This document shows, piece after piece, positions 7,688 to 16,197 of a stretch of DNA of 43,065 bases (positions are counted from its first letter, which is position 1; the number at the start of each line of letters is the position of its first letter). This DNA comes from Nitrospirales bacterium (GTDB taxonomy: Bacteria; Nitrospirota; Nitrospiria; Nitrospirales; UBA8639). The translations under genes were made by a program, and so were the position numbers. The stretch is from the NCBI GenBank assembly GCA_029261235.1, contig JAJDBS010000134.1:1-43065 (forward strand), in the 5' to 3' direction. The notes beneath the pieces are model-generated. The model saw only the letters and a list, made by a program, of their open reading frames with translations. It had not been told where the DNA came from and did no database searches.

Positions 7688-8545
7688 TTAGACTGACGAC
7701 TCGCTTGCTTCTGGGGCTTCTAAACTGGCACGACCCAAGATGCCGTTTCGGTATTCGTGAAGCAAGATTTTTGCCGCTTTTTCCCTGTCGACTCCCCCAC
7801 CCCTACCTTTTGAAAGACAGCCTCGCTTGATTGCGATGGCTTCGAGTAGATCTTCGACATTCGGATCATCGCCCACGTACCCATACCGTTTTGTGAGCTG
7901 ATGCGGATAACGAGCGAGAAGGATATTCGCGAGAAAATCAGCGATTTCTTCGTCCACGATGATCTTCGCCGTCACCGCATAGATGGTTGCCAACTTAAAT
8001 CCCACTTCCGGGTCTTCAATTTTTGGCCACAAGAGTCCAGGTGAGTCAATGAGCGTCATATGGTCGTTCAAGGTATGACGTTGCTGCATTCTTGTCACTG
8101 CCGGCTCGTTGCCGACTTTGGCGAGACGACGTTTGATTAGCATATTCATGAATGTTGATTTACCGACGTTGGGAATGCCCATGATGAACATACGCAGCGG
8201 CTTCGTCGAGCTATTGCGATGGGGAGCGAGGGGCTGACAGAGATTCGGCACCTTAGCCGCCTGGCCTGACTGATTACAGGAGAGGGCGACGGCGCTGACT
8301 CCGTCCTGCTTGTTATAGAAATTGAGCCAGGCTTTGGTGACTACAGGGTCTGCAAGGTCGGCTTTATTGAGTACTTTGAGACAAGGCCGCTGACGCTGGA
8401 CACGCAATTCCGTGATCATCGGATTGCTGCTCGCTTCTGGCATGCGCGCATCAAGCAGCTCAATGACGACATCGATCGTTTCCATCTTTTTTTCCGCTTC
8501 TCGCCGTGCGGTATTCATGTGACCAGGGAACCATTGTATCGCCAT
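7688..8545 (-). CDS. rbgA: ribosome biogenesis GTPase, YlqF/RbgA family
   Basis: The protein (285 residues) is a circularly permuted GTPase, and this family assists late assembly of the 50S ribosomal subunit. The N terminus MAIQWFPGHMNTARREAEKKMETIDVVIELLDARMP is diagnostic. The GTPase motifs occur in permuted order: G4 NKAD at 60-63, G1 GIPNVGKS at 123-130, and G3 DSPG at 167-170. The C-terminal domain (KRYGYVGDDPNVEDLLEAIAIKRGCL and DREKAAKILLHEYRNGILG) also fits. A frame to 8701 is open but runs into nnrS; the chosen ATG gives the canonical N terminus. It lies 65 bp downstream of nnrS on the same strand. Confidence 0.92.
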   Translation of the reverse strand: MAIQWFPGHMNTARREAEKKMETIDVVIELLDARMPEASSNPMITELRVQRQRPCLKVLNKADLADPVVTKAWLNFYNKQDGVSAVALSCNQSGQAAKVPNLCQPLAPHRNSSTKPLRMFIMGIPNVGKSTFMNMLIKRRLAKVGNEPAVTRMQQRHTLNDHMTLIDSPGLLWPKIEDPEVGFKLATIYAVTAKIIVDEEIADFLANILLARYPHQLTKRYGYVGDDPNVEDLLEAIAIKRGCLSKGRGGGVDREKAAKILLHEYRNGILGRASLEAPEASESSV

Positions 8546-8610
8546 AGTGAGTCTATCCCTTACCTGAAAATTGTCTTTTCTCTTAGCGACCTGAACACAT
8601 ATCTGTGCGA

Positions 8611-9798
8611 TCAGGCTTCCTCTAGATTTTCCCCAAAGAGCACGTGCCCATAGCCCATGGCGAATAACAGATAGGCCCCACTCCAACAACCTCCAGCCCA
8701 AACAAGACTACGATCACCTACCCATTCCAGGCTGGGGCCGAATACTCGTAGTGCAGCCCCCACATTCACCAACAGAAAGATGATGATGGTTAGGGATCCA
8801 GCATGTTTGGTTCGTCCTGTATGACCCAAACTGGCACGAGTCATAACGGCCAAGGTCATCACACCAACAGCTCCAGCCGTGAGTGCATGAAGCGCGGCTT
8901 CTTGATCGATTCCGATGCCCAGGATTGATGTTCCAAAAAGCAGAAACGACATGGACAACCAGCCATATCCAATATGCAGAATCAACACTAATGGTTCACT
9001 CGCCGTCAGCCAACCATACCAACGGCTCAGCCGAAAAAGATGGAGCACTCCGGTAGTTAGAAACGCATACCCAACTCCGGTGGCCTCAGGCGCAATCATC
9101 CAAGCCACTCCGGTGACCACAAGCAGGAGAATTGAGAAACCATCAAACGAAGAAAATGCCGCCGGCTGTTTGACTATAGCTTTTTCAGCAAAGAAATCTT
9201 CAGTGAAACTTGGAATGATTTTTCCACCAATTAAGGCCAGCAACACCATCATAATTGTCAGGGCCATTCGCACTGCCACATCCACAGCAGCCTGACTCAT
9301 CCACAATCCATGAAAAAGCACGTTGGCCGAAGCAAACAGACTGATCAATACTCCCATCGGCAACCGATCCCATGCATTGGCCACAATAATCTTTTGCCAC
9401 ACAATCACAGCAACCACAAGCAGAAAGACACTATCCGCGAGAACCGAGAAAAATGGAGAAAACCAAGGAAAAGACATGGCCAATCGGCCCATCACCCATA
9501 CAGTGAGAAGCCCCATCAGGGGCACCCCCCTCATCGGGGGAGAATCGGTCCAATTCGGTAACGCTGTCAGGAGAAAGCCAGTCATGACACAGGGCAAAAA
9601 CCCAAAGACCATTTCATGTATGTGCCATGCTCTTAGAGGAATAGCTCCCTCTACATCATACGCACCAGTTAGCATGAGCAGCCAGACAGGAATCACAATA
9701 CCAGCAAATAACGCTGCGCTAAAAAAGAAGGGGCGAAATCCATGGGACCAAAACGGTAGCCCCTGTTGGTGAGTATTCTGACTGACGGCATCAGACAT
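8611..9798 (-). CDS. nnrS: NnrS family membrane protein
   Basis: This 395-residue polytopic protein has about twelve hydrophobic segments, as in NnrS, a haem- and copper-containing membrane protein linked to tolerance of nitric oxide and nitrosative stress. Family landmarks include FWSHGFRPFFFSAALFAG at the N terminus, WHIHEMVFGFLPCVMTGFLLTALPNWT, IGGKIIPSFTEDFF in the middle, and HALTAGAVGVMTLAVMTRASLGHTGR late in the chain, with several intramembrane histidines available for haem. The start ATG lacks a strong Shine-Dalgarno. In an ammonium or nitrite metabolising bacterium, an NO-handling protein would be a natural fit, but that context is inference. Confidence 0.9.
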   Translation of the reverse strand: MSDAVSQNTHQQGLPFWSHGFRPFFFSAALFAGIVIPVWLLMLTGAYDVEGAIPLRAWHIHEMVFGFLPCVMTGFLLTALPNWTDSPPMRGVPLMGLLTVWVMGRLAMSFPWFSPFFSVLADSVFLLVVAVIVWQKIIVANAWDRLPMGVLISLFASANVLFHGLWMSQAAVDVAVRMALTIMMVLLALIGGKIIPSFTEDFFAEKAIVKQPAAFSSFDGFSILLLVVTGVAWMIAPEATGVGYAFLTTGVLHLFRLSRWYGWLTASEPLVLILHIGYGWLSMSFLLFGTSILGIGIDQEAALHALTAGAVGVMTLAVMTRASLGHTGRTKHAGSLTIIIFLLVNVGAALRVFGPSLEWVGDRSLVWAGGCWSGAYLLFAMGYGHVLFGENLEEA

Positions 9799-9857
9799 AG
9801 TAGACTTGGGGTTCGGTTACTGCGAGGAATGGCACGAGAAACAATCGCACCTGAGCA

Positions 9858-11462
9858 CTACAGAGGATATGCCTTATTGACCCACTTGATGACTTTATGA
9901 AGTTCAGGTTCTGTCATAGTCGTGCGTGATTTTCGAAACTGTGAATAGACTGCGCGATTCACGGTGCCGTGGGCAAGCTTTCGAGATTGTTCGTGCGCGC
10001 GGACATGCTTTTCAATTTGTTTCCGCAAACGATCGAGTCGCTCTTTTGGCGTCTCTTGATAGATTTCTGATTGTGAGGGTGAAGGAAGATTGGCCCACAA
10101 GGCTTGATTACTCATGCCAAGGACTCCGGAATGCAGGGGTTCGATGCTTGACGCCACACGATCCATCAGCGGCAACAAGCCCTGGCCATCCAGGAAGGCT
10201 TCAGCACCAGATGCCGAAGATGTCGAACTCGCGAGGGCTGTATTGCGTTGCGACAAAATGAAATCCAAGCATTCCCTGAAAGGCCGATCATCCGGAGCAT
10301 AGATATAGGCGCGTTGCTCATCATAAGGTCCAGCCAGCGGATCCATGCGCGTCGCTCGATGCACCACTTGCTCAATCCATGGCTTCGTCCGTATATGCGT
10401 TAAACAAATGAGATGGGTAATCGCCGGGACATCCAGCCCCTCATACGCCATGGCCACCGTAATCAAGCAATCCACCGCCCCACTGCCCTGTCGCTTAAAT
10501 GCTTTGATCGCATGATGCGCTGCTGTGGAATCTTCACTTGTGGCAATTTGACCAGGTACACCGCGTAACTGAAGCCAGGCCGTGTACTTCTGCGCTTGTT
10601 CTATATTCGCGGCGACAATTAACAACTTCGATCGTGGATGGGTGGCACGATGCACTTGCCAATCCTTCACGCCTGTACCCAAAAGTTCAAGTGCTGCTTC
10701 AGTTTTCAGCGCAGTGAGGAGCGCAGCCGCCGTTTGCTTGCCAGCTTCCGCCAAACTTTCAACATGATGCTCAACTCCCCCAGCATCCAACCACGTCGCT
10801 TGGCAGTTCGCAGAATGGACCCTGAGATCAATGCACGCCTGCTCATTCAACGCATCGGCTAACGTGTAGCGAATCACAGCACGGGACTCCGTGGTGCCCC
10901 AATCAATGCGATCCCCACGCGCAGAGCCAACATATGGCAGGAATGCTATCGGCGCGGAATCCCCGCGATCGAAAGTCCCACTCATCAATACTCGCAGCAC
11001 AGCCCGATCGTACAGTGGCTGAATGGCCTCGTGCCAGATTCCTGCTTCTTCGAGATGATGCGGCTCATCCAGAACAAGCACATATCGTTTTCGTTGAAAT
11101 TCTTTTGCGTTGACCTTGCGGGTGTCAGCAGCTAAGGCTTGATAGGTGGTGACGTAGGCGGCACAACCCCTGGTTGGATGGGCTTGATTCGTGGTCATCA
11201 TGGCTTCCAGTCGATGGCCAACCAGCGTTCGATGACCCGGATTTTGGAAGCCACGAGCACCCTGATCTTGCAAGACACTACGGGGTACGATCCAACACAG
11301 CGCATCTGCGACCTTGGGAATTAAGCGTGCCGCAAGAATCTGTGGCAATAAGCTCTTCCCTCCGCCGGGGGTGACGGCACAGACGATGTCAGTCAGACCT
11401 CGTCCATCCAGTATTTCTTGGCAAATGTCCTCTATTTCTCGTTGATGCCGACGAAGCTGCAT
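9858..11462 (-). CDS. superfamily 2 helicase (DEAD/DEAH, ResIII-like)
   Basis: This 534-residue ATP-dependent nucleic-acid motor has Walker A TPGGGKS at 31-37, Walker B LVLDEPHH with Asp132-Glu133, motif III MSGTFDR near 160-166, then LLIVAANIEQAQKYTAWL and VDCLITVAMAYEGLDVPAITHLICL and the arginine-finger motif EQVVHRATRMDP in the second RecA-like domain. The C-terminal tail (KERLDRLRKQIEKHVRAHEQSRKLAHGTVNRAVYSQF) resembles the small C-terminal domain of phage-type helicases. The ATG follows one base after the stop codon of the upstream zinc-ribbon gene, so translation is likely coupled. No nuclease or methylase is adjacent, so a restriction role is not supported. The protein looks accessory or phage-derived. 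Confidence 0.85.
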   Translation of the reverse strand: MQLRRHQREIEDICQEILDGRGLTDIVCAVTPGGGKSLLPQILAARLIPKVADALCWIVPRSVLQDQGARGFQNPGHRTLVGHRLEAMMTTNQAHPTRGCAAYVTTYQALAADTRKVNAKEFQRKRYVLVLDEPHHLEEAGIWHEAIQPLYDRAVLRVLMSGTFDRGDSAPIAFLPYVGSARGDRIDWGTTESRAVIRYTLADALNEQACIDLRVHSANCQATWLDAGGVEHHVESLAEAGKQTAAALLTALKTEAALELLGTGVKDWQVHRATHPRSKLLIVAANIEQAQKYTAWLQLRGVPGQIATSEDSTAAHHAIKAFKRQGSGAVDCLITVAMAYEGLDVPAITHLICLTHIRTKPWIEQVVHRATRMDPLAGPYDEQRAYIYAPDDRPFRECLDFILSQRNTALASSTSSASGAEAFLDGQGLLPLMDRVASSIEPLHSGVLGMSNQALWANLPSPSQSEIYQETPKERLDRLRKQIEKHVRAHEQSRKLAHGTVNRAVYSQFRKSRTTMTEPELHKVIKWVNKAYPL

Positions 11463-11463
11463 C

Positions 11464-11688
11464 CTACCCTTTAGCCAGCTGAATCGGAGGATACGGATGC
11501 TCGGGGTCGCGACGGACCTTGTTTTTCTGAGTAGATGATTGGCTCACTTGCGCGCGATTGCGCGCGCTGACAGGATCTTCAATATGGCCACATTGGAGGC
11601 AGCGATCCATGAGGATCACCTGACTGCTTCCTTCCCTGTCATAGACTGACTCCTTGACAATCAGCCCACTACATCGGACACATGCCAT
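11464..11688 (-). CDS. small zinc-ribbon protein coupled to the helicase
   Basis: This 74-residue protein carries two CxxC pairs (CVRC at residues 3-6 and CLQC around 30-33), which are expected to bind one zinc ion. The tail is basic and proline-rich (KNKVRRDPEHPYPPIQL). The start was chosen at ATG-GCA (MACVRCSG) because AAGGAGG sits eight bases upstream; longer frames lack this. Its stop is one base from the helicase ATG, which argues that the two proteins are made together and may act together, for instance the ribbon as a nucleic-acid or template-binding accessory. That function is inference. Confidence 0.75.
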   Translation of the reverse strand: MACVRCSGLIVKESVYDREGSSQVILMDRCLQCGHIEDPVSARNRAQVSQSSTQKNKVRRDPEHPYPPIQLAKG

Positions 11689-12111
11689 GCTGTTTCCCCT
11701 CCTTGGTGAAATCACGATCCATTCACTCTTTGGCCTGGATGACCACGCCCTCATGACACCTTTAAACATACAGATACCCAAAAAGCAGTCAATTTGGCAA
11801 TCACTTTCTCTCAGTTCATTTGACCTAGGAATATCACCCCAAATCCTGCACCACAGAGATACTCACATTCGACCGAGGTTCCCTCACACCCATTTGCCAG
11901 AACATTGGCTCCTACTGTAGGCTTCCGTCCCTGTCCTCAATGAGCGCCCACTCTCGCATCGGCTCAAAGCATCTGCCTCGATGATTGAGCTATTCGCCTC
12001 TCATCCAATCCTTTATCGGAACGGCAATACGCGGACCCTGGAATCAAGAGATGTGCATCATAGGACGATTGCCTGACAGTCACCGACAACACGATACGAC
12101 AGGAGAACACG
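11689..12111. other. intergenic, no gene seen
   Basis: About 420 bp between the divergent zinc-ribbon gene and the Cys-rich small gene. Open frames exist but have no ribosome site and no recognisable composition. No repeat or RNA gene was noticed. The divergent promoters must lie here but could not be pinned down. Confidence 0.25.
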
Positions 12112-12279
12112 ATGCCAAAAGCGAAACGAGAAAAGAATTGCTATGTCTGCGGAGAAGACGGATGGGTCAAGCTGAGTTTTATGACCTGCGGGCAATGTTC
12201 ACGTCATTATTGCAGTAAACATGGCGACCCTAAAATGGATGAATGCACGGATTGCCTTGAAGGCGGAGAAGAGATGTAA
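12112..12279 (+). CDS. Cys-rich small zinc-finger-like protein (55 aa)
   Basis: This 55-residue protein reads MPKAKREKNCYVCGEDGW, then MTCGQCSRHYCSKHGDPKMDECTDCLEGGEEM. Cysteine pairs CYVC, CGQC, HYC..H and CTDC provide seven cysteines and two histidines, enough for two zinc sites in a cross-brace arrangement similar to small treble-clef fingers. The N terminus is basic and the C terminus acidic. AGGAGAACACG precedes the ATG. It is short but composition, motif spacing and ribosome site together argue that it is a real gene. The function is unknown; nucleic-acid or protein binding is a guess. Confidence 0.6.
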   Translation: MPKAKREKNCYVCGEDGWVKLSFMTCGQCSRHYCSKHGDPKMDECTDCLEGGEEM

Positions 12280-12464
12280 AGCATTTGAGGAAGAGCATGC
12301 CGACAGGAAGAGACAACAACCTGACAGGTACGGATGAGATCATCACCGCCCACAAGGCTGAACCATCATCACGATCGCGCTCACATATAGAGGACAAGCG
12401 CGTCGCCCACAGGGCACCCTCGATGTTTGCCTATTTCTTCATCTCTTGCTAATACTCCACAGCC

Positions 12465-12698
12465 ATGAGCATACATTCCGACTTATCTTTCAGTGACTCA
12501 CTCAAGAGCAAACAGCGTCAGGCCTTTTATGAGGGACACAAAAATATCGCCCTCCTAATGATTCTTGTGATGTTTCTGTTCCCCCTATTTGGGGTCTATA
12601 TTAGTGGCTTACTTGGAGCCGCACTGGGAATGGGCCTATCTATTGCCGCCTATCTTCTGACTCCTTACGTCAAGTCTACGCTCGACTCACAAGAGTAA
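12465..12698 (+). CDS. small two-helix membrane protein
   Basis: This 77-residue protein has an N-terminal polar stretch of 26 residues (MSIHSDLSFSDSLKSKQRQAFYEGHK) followed by two transmembrane segments, NIALLMILVMFLFPLFGVYISGL and LGAALGMGLSIAAYLLTPYV, and a short polar tail. Both ends are therefore probably on the same side of the membrane. No ribosome site of note precedes the ATG. It resembles no family I can name. The clean hydrophobic segmentation supports a real gene. Confidence 0.5.
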   Translation: MSIHSDLSFSDSLKSKQRQAFYEGHKNIALLMILVMFLFPLFGVYISGLLGAALGMGLSIAAYLLTPYVKSTLDSQE

Positions 12699-13042
12699 CC
12701 ATCGCTCTGCTAGGCCTCATGTATACATTTCGATGCAAGCTCCCCTACTCGCTATACCTTCAAAGACTATTGAAATAATTCAATAAAAATACCTAAAGTA
12801 ATAATTTAGATTCAACTTGATACTCGGCAATCACTAAGATACAAATACAGCCTTCCCTATTGAACTTTATAAATTATTTATTCATACAAGACACTCACTT
12901 ATTTAGTACAGATACCATTAGACCTGTCGCTTGGCCACGCTCCTTAATACTAACCTATAACATTATGTTTACAGACTGCCTCCACACTGACCCTACGGCC
13001 GGATTAATCCACACCCCCTCTTCATCTACTTGATATCTTTGA
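12699..13042. other. AT-rich intergenic segment
   Basis: About 340 bp with a distinctly AT-rich core at 12770-12900, richer than neighbouring DNA. No gene, clear promoter pair or terminator was identified. The composition would suit a promoter region or recently acquired DNA. Confidence 0.25.
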
Positions 13043-13705
13043 ATGACGAACGCCCTCTACTACCCTTTTCATCTCTGTCATGAGCGCACACTTGAGCGCG
13101 TATTGGAGGATTATGAGGCGGTTCACTTTCGAGATTTCATGGCTCTCCGCCTCACACCCTTGATGGGCACAACGGCATTTCCCGATCGTATGGGAGACTA
13201 TCACCCAGAACACTTCAAAGCAGGTCGAATCATTCAAGGGCATGACTTGAGTGGCTCCATGACACCCAAGACGATCTCTGCCGTCAATCATGATTTGTCA
13301 GATCCGCCATGGCGTCATCGCTTTCACGAATCAATCATGAATGATCGCCGATTTCAGCGGGGCCTCTTTGCCGCCCCCCAAGATGCAGACGAGTCAGCTC
13401 AAACTGAGAACAGTCCAGAATGGCTTCAATTCCAGGAGGAAACCTGGGAAAACGTCACGCTGAATGTGGAAATCGTTCAGGCTTTGAGCCGTCAACGACT
13501 TGAAGGACAACAAGCTCGTCAATTTGAGTATGGTTGGGCCATGATCAAAACCGCAGCATCACTCATCTATACCGTTCAACTCTGCCATCAATTCAAGCTG
13601 ACCGCTGTCACAGACTCAGCAGCTCACTCCCACCTCCTTACACAAACGTGCAGCCGAGAACACACCAAGTTAGAAAATATCTGTTTAAAGCGAGAGGGCT
13701 CTTAG
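13043..13705 (+). CDS. conserved hypothetical protein
   Basis: This 220-residue soluble protein has no signal or membrane segment. It is rich in His, Phe, Tyr and Arg at the N terminus (YYPFHLCHERTLERVLEDYEAVHFRDFMALRLTPLMGTTAFPDRMGDYHPE), with an acidic middle (DADESAQTENSPEWLQFQEETWENV) and a helical C-terminal half (IVQALSRQRLEGQQARQFEYGWAMIKTAASLIYTVQLCHQF). I do not recognise a family. The amino-acid composition and length support coding, although the ribosome site before the ATG is weak. Confidence 0.6.
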   Translation: MTNALYYPFHLCHERTLERVLEDYEAVHFRDFMALRLTPLMGTTAFPDRMGDYHPEHFKAGRIIQGHDLSGSMTPKTISAVNHDLSDPPWRHRFHESIMNDRRFQRGLFAAPQDADESAQTENSPEWLQFQEETWENVTLNVEIVQALSRQRLEGQQARQFEYGWAMIKTAASLIYTVQLCHQFKLTAVTDSAAHSHLLTQTCSREHTKLENICLKREGS

Positions 13706-13833
13706 GAGTCAGTTGAAAAAATCTGCCAACGTCTCTCTCGCCAAGCTTCAGTGCTCAAGTACAGCATGTACGCTCCACGCTCAAACTTATAATCATTTCA
13801 ATTACGTTCCAATGCATATATTCTCCTGCACCC

Positions 13834-14345
13834 ATGACTCACAGTATTGAGTTACGAAAACGGTCAGTGCCATTTGTACTGAAGGCGGCATGAAGGCGGA
13901 AGCCGCCAGACTGTGCCCTGTAAACATCTGGTGTATTCAGGATTGGTGGCAACGACCGGACTTGACTCCCAAGCGGCATAGGCCTCGTCGACACAAGTTG
14001 GATCGTCTGGCGCAACGGCACCATCTCGCTCAGCATCCTGATGCCACGCTCAAGGATCTGATTCAGCACTTTGGGATCGCCATCCATGCCAGCTGCATGG
14101 CGATCCGTCAGATGAAGATCCTCGAAAAATAACCGCTTCCAGACACACACATGATCCCATCAAGTGTGCAGCGTCTCACCGCCAACTTCGGCAGTTTCAT
14201 GCCACTCAAGAGGTAGAGCATTTGGTGGATCTTGATGCAAGTGGGGTTGAGCGTACCACGCACCGACTGCGCGGCTCTGGACGCCCCCAGGACCGTAAGT
14301 GGCTGGACAACGTGTCTTGTTCACGAAGAAAATGGTCATTTCAGT
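13834..14345 (+). pseudogene. IS630-family transposase remnant
   Basis: A decayed IS630 transposase can be read across several frames. It starts MTHSIELRKRSVPFVLKAA then stop, resumes in another frame as MKAEAARLCPVNIWCIQDWWQRPDLTPKRHRPRRHKLDRLAQRHHLAQHPDATLKDLIQHFGIAIHASCMAIRQMKILEK then stop, and continues as HDPIKCAASHRQLRQFHATQEVEHLVDLDASGVERTTHRLRGSGRPQDRKW. The usual catalytic LDE-S-G block reads LDASGVE, so the acidic pair is damaged as well. With two frame breaks and no C-terminal third, the element is dead. Confidence 0.8.
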
Positions 14346-14729
14346 AGCATCCAAACCAACCAAACCGCACGAATGTTATTCGAAAACAATTGAAAGCAGA
14401 ACGCCATGGCTTACGTTTGAGGTTAAGCACAACCCGATCCGCGTTAGAGTTTCAAAATAAAACTTCGTTTAGCACAAGGCCGAGAATGGCAGGCTATTCT
14501 TGATTTCAACCAATCACTGTCCCTTCTTCGATTAGTCACCGCCACCGTCCTCAATCACGACAAAATCCATTTCGAGTAATACTCCAAAACATACTTAAGG
14601 GGTCAGACTCGACTTAAATCAGTTCTCTGCTGTCGACTCTTCAGCAACCGTTACTTTTGCAACTCAAAAACAGAGTACCTCAAAGTCGACATCAACAAAT
14701 GTGATCAAAAATTCAGATTTTGAATTTGT
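14346..14729. other. intergenic, possible further mobile-element debris
   Basis: About 380 bp without a supported gene. The stretch at 14602-14624 (AAGGGGTCAGACTCGAC followed by TTAAAT) resembles end sequences often seen next to REP-associated or IS-type transposases, but no transposase frame accompanies it. The remainder may be the rest of the IS630 neighbourhood. Confidence 0.25.
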
Positions 14730-15104
14730 TTACTCGAAAATTTCTTTCATGCTCTCAAGGGCTGCCGAACTGGTCGTTCGGATTAATGCTTCCGTCTTTT
14801 TTGTGAGTGTCACATATTTTGTTCTTTCTCCAGTATCCGTCACTTCAAGATATTCTGCGTCTTTGGCGTTGTGTATGGCGCGTCTCGCTTGCGAGGCCGA
14901 CAATTGAGGAATCATTTTCTCGGCATCACTCATGCTCACGGGAAAATCGTGAAGTTGCTTGAGAAACAATTCAGAAAACAAGGTCCAGTAATAGGCTTGT
15001 TGTAATTTTGGTTCTCGCGCAAAGGCGTTGATCCAAACTTGAGCCGCCTTTTTGTTGATCGCCTCAATATATCTCCCAACTTCCTTGTCAGAAAAGTGTT
15101 TCAT
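14730..15104 (-). CDS. small winged-helix-like protein, possible transcription regulator
   Basis: This 124-residue protein is helical and polar. Its second half (MSDAEKMIPQLSASQARRAIHNAKDAEYLEVTDTGERTKYVTLTKKTEALI) resembles a MarR-type winged helix, with a recognition helix SASQARRAIHNAKDAEYL followed by a two-strand wing. The first half could be a dimerisation helix bundle (SDKEVGRYIEAINKKAAQVWINAFAREPKLQQAYYW). The start MKHFSDKE is preceded by CAGGGAACAAGACG; a longer frame to 15134 lacks a ribosome site. DNA binding is inference from pattern only. Confidence 0.55.
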   Translation of the reverse strand: MKHFSDKEVGRYIEAINKKAAQVWINAFAREPKLQQAYYWTLFSELFLKQLHDFPVSMSDAEKMIPQLSASQARRAIHNAKDAEYLEVTDTGERTKYVTLTKKTEALIRTTSSAALESMKEIFE

Positions 15105-15393
15105 CGTCTTGTTCCCTGGATATTGAGCTAACACCTGTCTTTGTGGCCTCTCACATTTTTAGTACGCGTAAATTTTACTACTTAATGAATCTTTATACAA
15201 GGCATTGTATTTACTATATTTATTTTGTTTATGGCACGCAAATAGAACGCAAAACAGTGTTTAATTTGACTACTAATTTGACTTTATATATGATTCTATA
15301 ATCTTACTTCTGAATTCATTTAGATGAAGAACAATGACTAAAACGCGACGAAACAGTCAGCGAATGTCACTTTATTTAAGGAGGAACTCACTC

Positions 15394-15825
15394 ATGAGCA
15401 TTTCACATTCTGCCTCACAGTATGAAAGAAATGTAGATGTGAACAATCATCCAAGAGCAAGAACAATGAAGCATATATTCATGACAGGTCTTCTTGCTCT
15501 TGTCTGTTTCACTTTTTCTCCTGCTTGGGCGGGGGATTATTCTCGTAGCGGGACTTCTGCAGCTTCAATCCAGCTGACGGGTCTTTCCATCTACATCAGT
15601 CCCGGTGGCCTGCATCTTGGTCGTGGGGGGTCTTCTTACGGTCGAAACTATGGGCGTCCACACATACATCCATTTGCCAAGCAAAATAGGAAGTATCAAA
15701 AACGTCATCAATATCGGCATGGCTATGGTTCATCAAAGCGGTTTGGACATCGTCATGGGTGGAAGAATGAGCGGCATCGAGGAAAATTTCGTGGTGAACG
15801 TTCACACCGCCGCCATCGGCAGTAA
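15394..15825 (+). CDS. exported basic, His/Arg/Gly-rich protein
   Basis: This 143-residue protein has an N-terminal signal sequence with a long n-region and a hydrophobic core (MKHIFMTGLLALVCFTFSPAWAGDYS, cleavage likely after AWA). The mature protein is glycine-rich, then becomes very basic and histidine-rich (KQNRKYQKRHQYRHGYGSSKRFGHRHGWKNERHRGKFRGERSHRRHRQ). Such tails can bind metals, nucleic acid or polyanions; no specific family is recognised. AAGGAGGAACTCACTC before the ATG at 15394 decides this start over 15334, and an internal ATG at 15466 would give a shorter signal peptide. Confidence 0.65.
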   Translation: MSISHSASQYERNVDVNNHPRARTMKHIFMTGLLALVCFTFSPAWAGDYSRSGTSAASIQLTGLSIYISPGGLHLGRGGSSYGRNYGRPHIHPFAKQNRKYQKRHQYRHGYGSSKRFGHRHGWKNERHRGKFRGERSHRRHRQ

Positions 15826-16197
15826 GAGAGCAATTCATAGACATGTTGGCAGTAATCTCAGCAAGTGCCATTCGTGCACATGAGGACTTCTGCGGGACGA
15901 TCTACAAGAGTCAGATCTCTTTTAACGCAAGCCGAGTCAGTCTCTAGTTGAGCGCATCGCGCAGGCTTGACTAGAAAGAACATGTATCCCTTGGTTCTAA
16001 AAATATATCGAACATCTGTGAATAATACACCTTCGCTAGTGCAAGCAGAGCGGATAGCGTTTTAGTCCACAGACTACCGTCCCTAGCTAGAGGACAAGAC
16101 TTCAGGAATCACATCCCCCTCTTGATGCAGCCAAACTTGGATCAACTGATCTGGCTTCACATACCACATTCATATTCTTTACTGAGGAGGGTGTTCT
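15826..16197. other. intergenic, no gene seen
   Basis: About 370 bp between two plus-strand exported-protein genes. No frame with coding support, tRNA or terminator was recognised. The end of the segment supplies the ribosome site GAGGAGGGTGTTCT of the next gene. Confidence 0.25.

Noticed and set aside
12297-12452. 51-codon frame after GAGGAAGAGC
   Set aside because: Not called as a gene because composition is unremarkable and no motif is seen; kept only as a note in the findings.
13839-14363. Minus-strand frames over the IS630 relic
   Set aside because: They are shadows of the decayed transposase, whose family motifs read on the plus strand.
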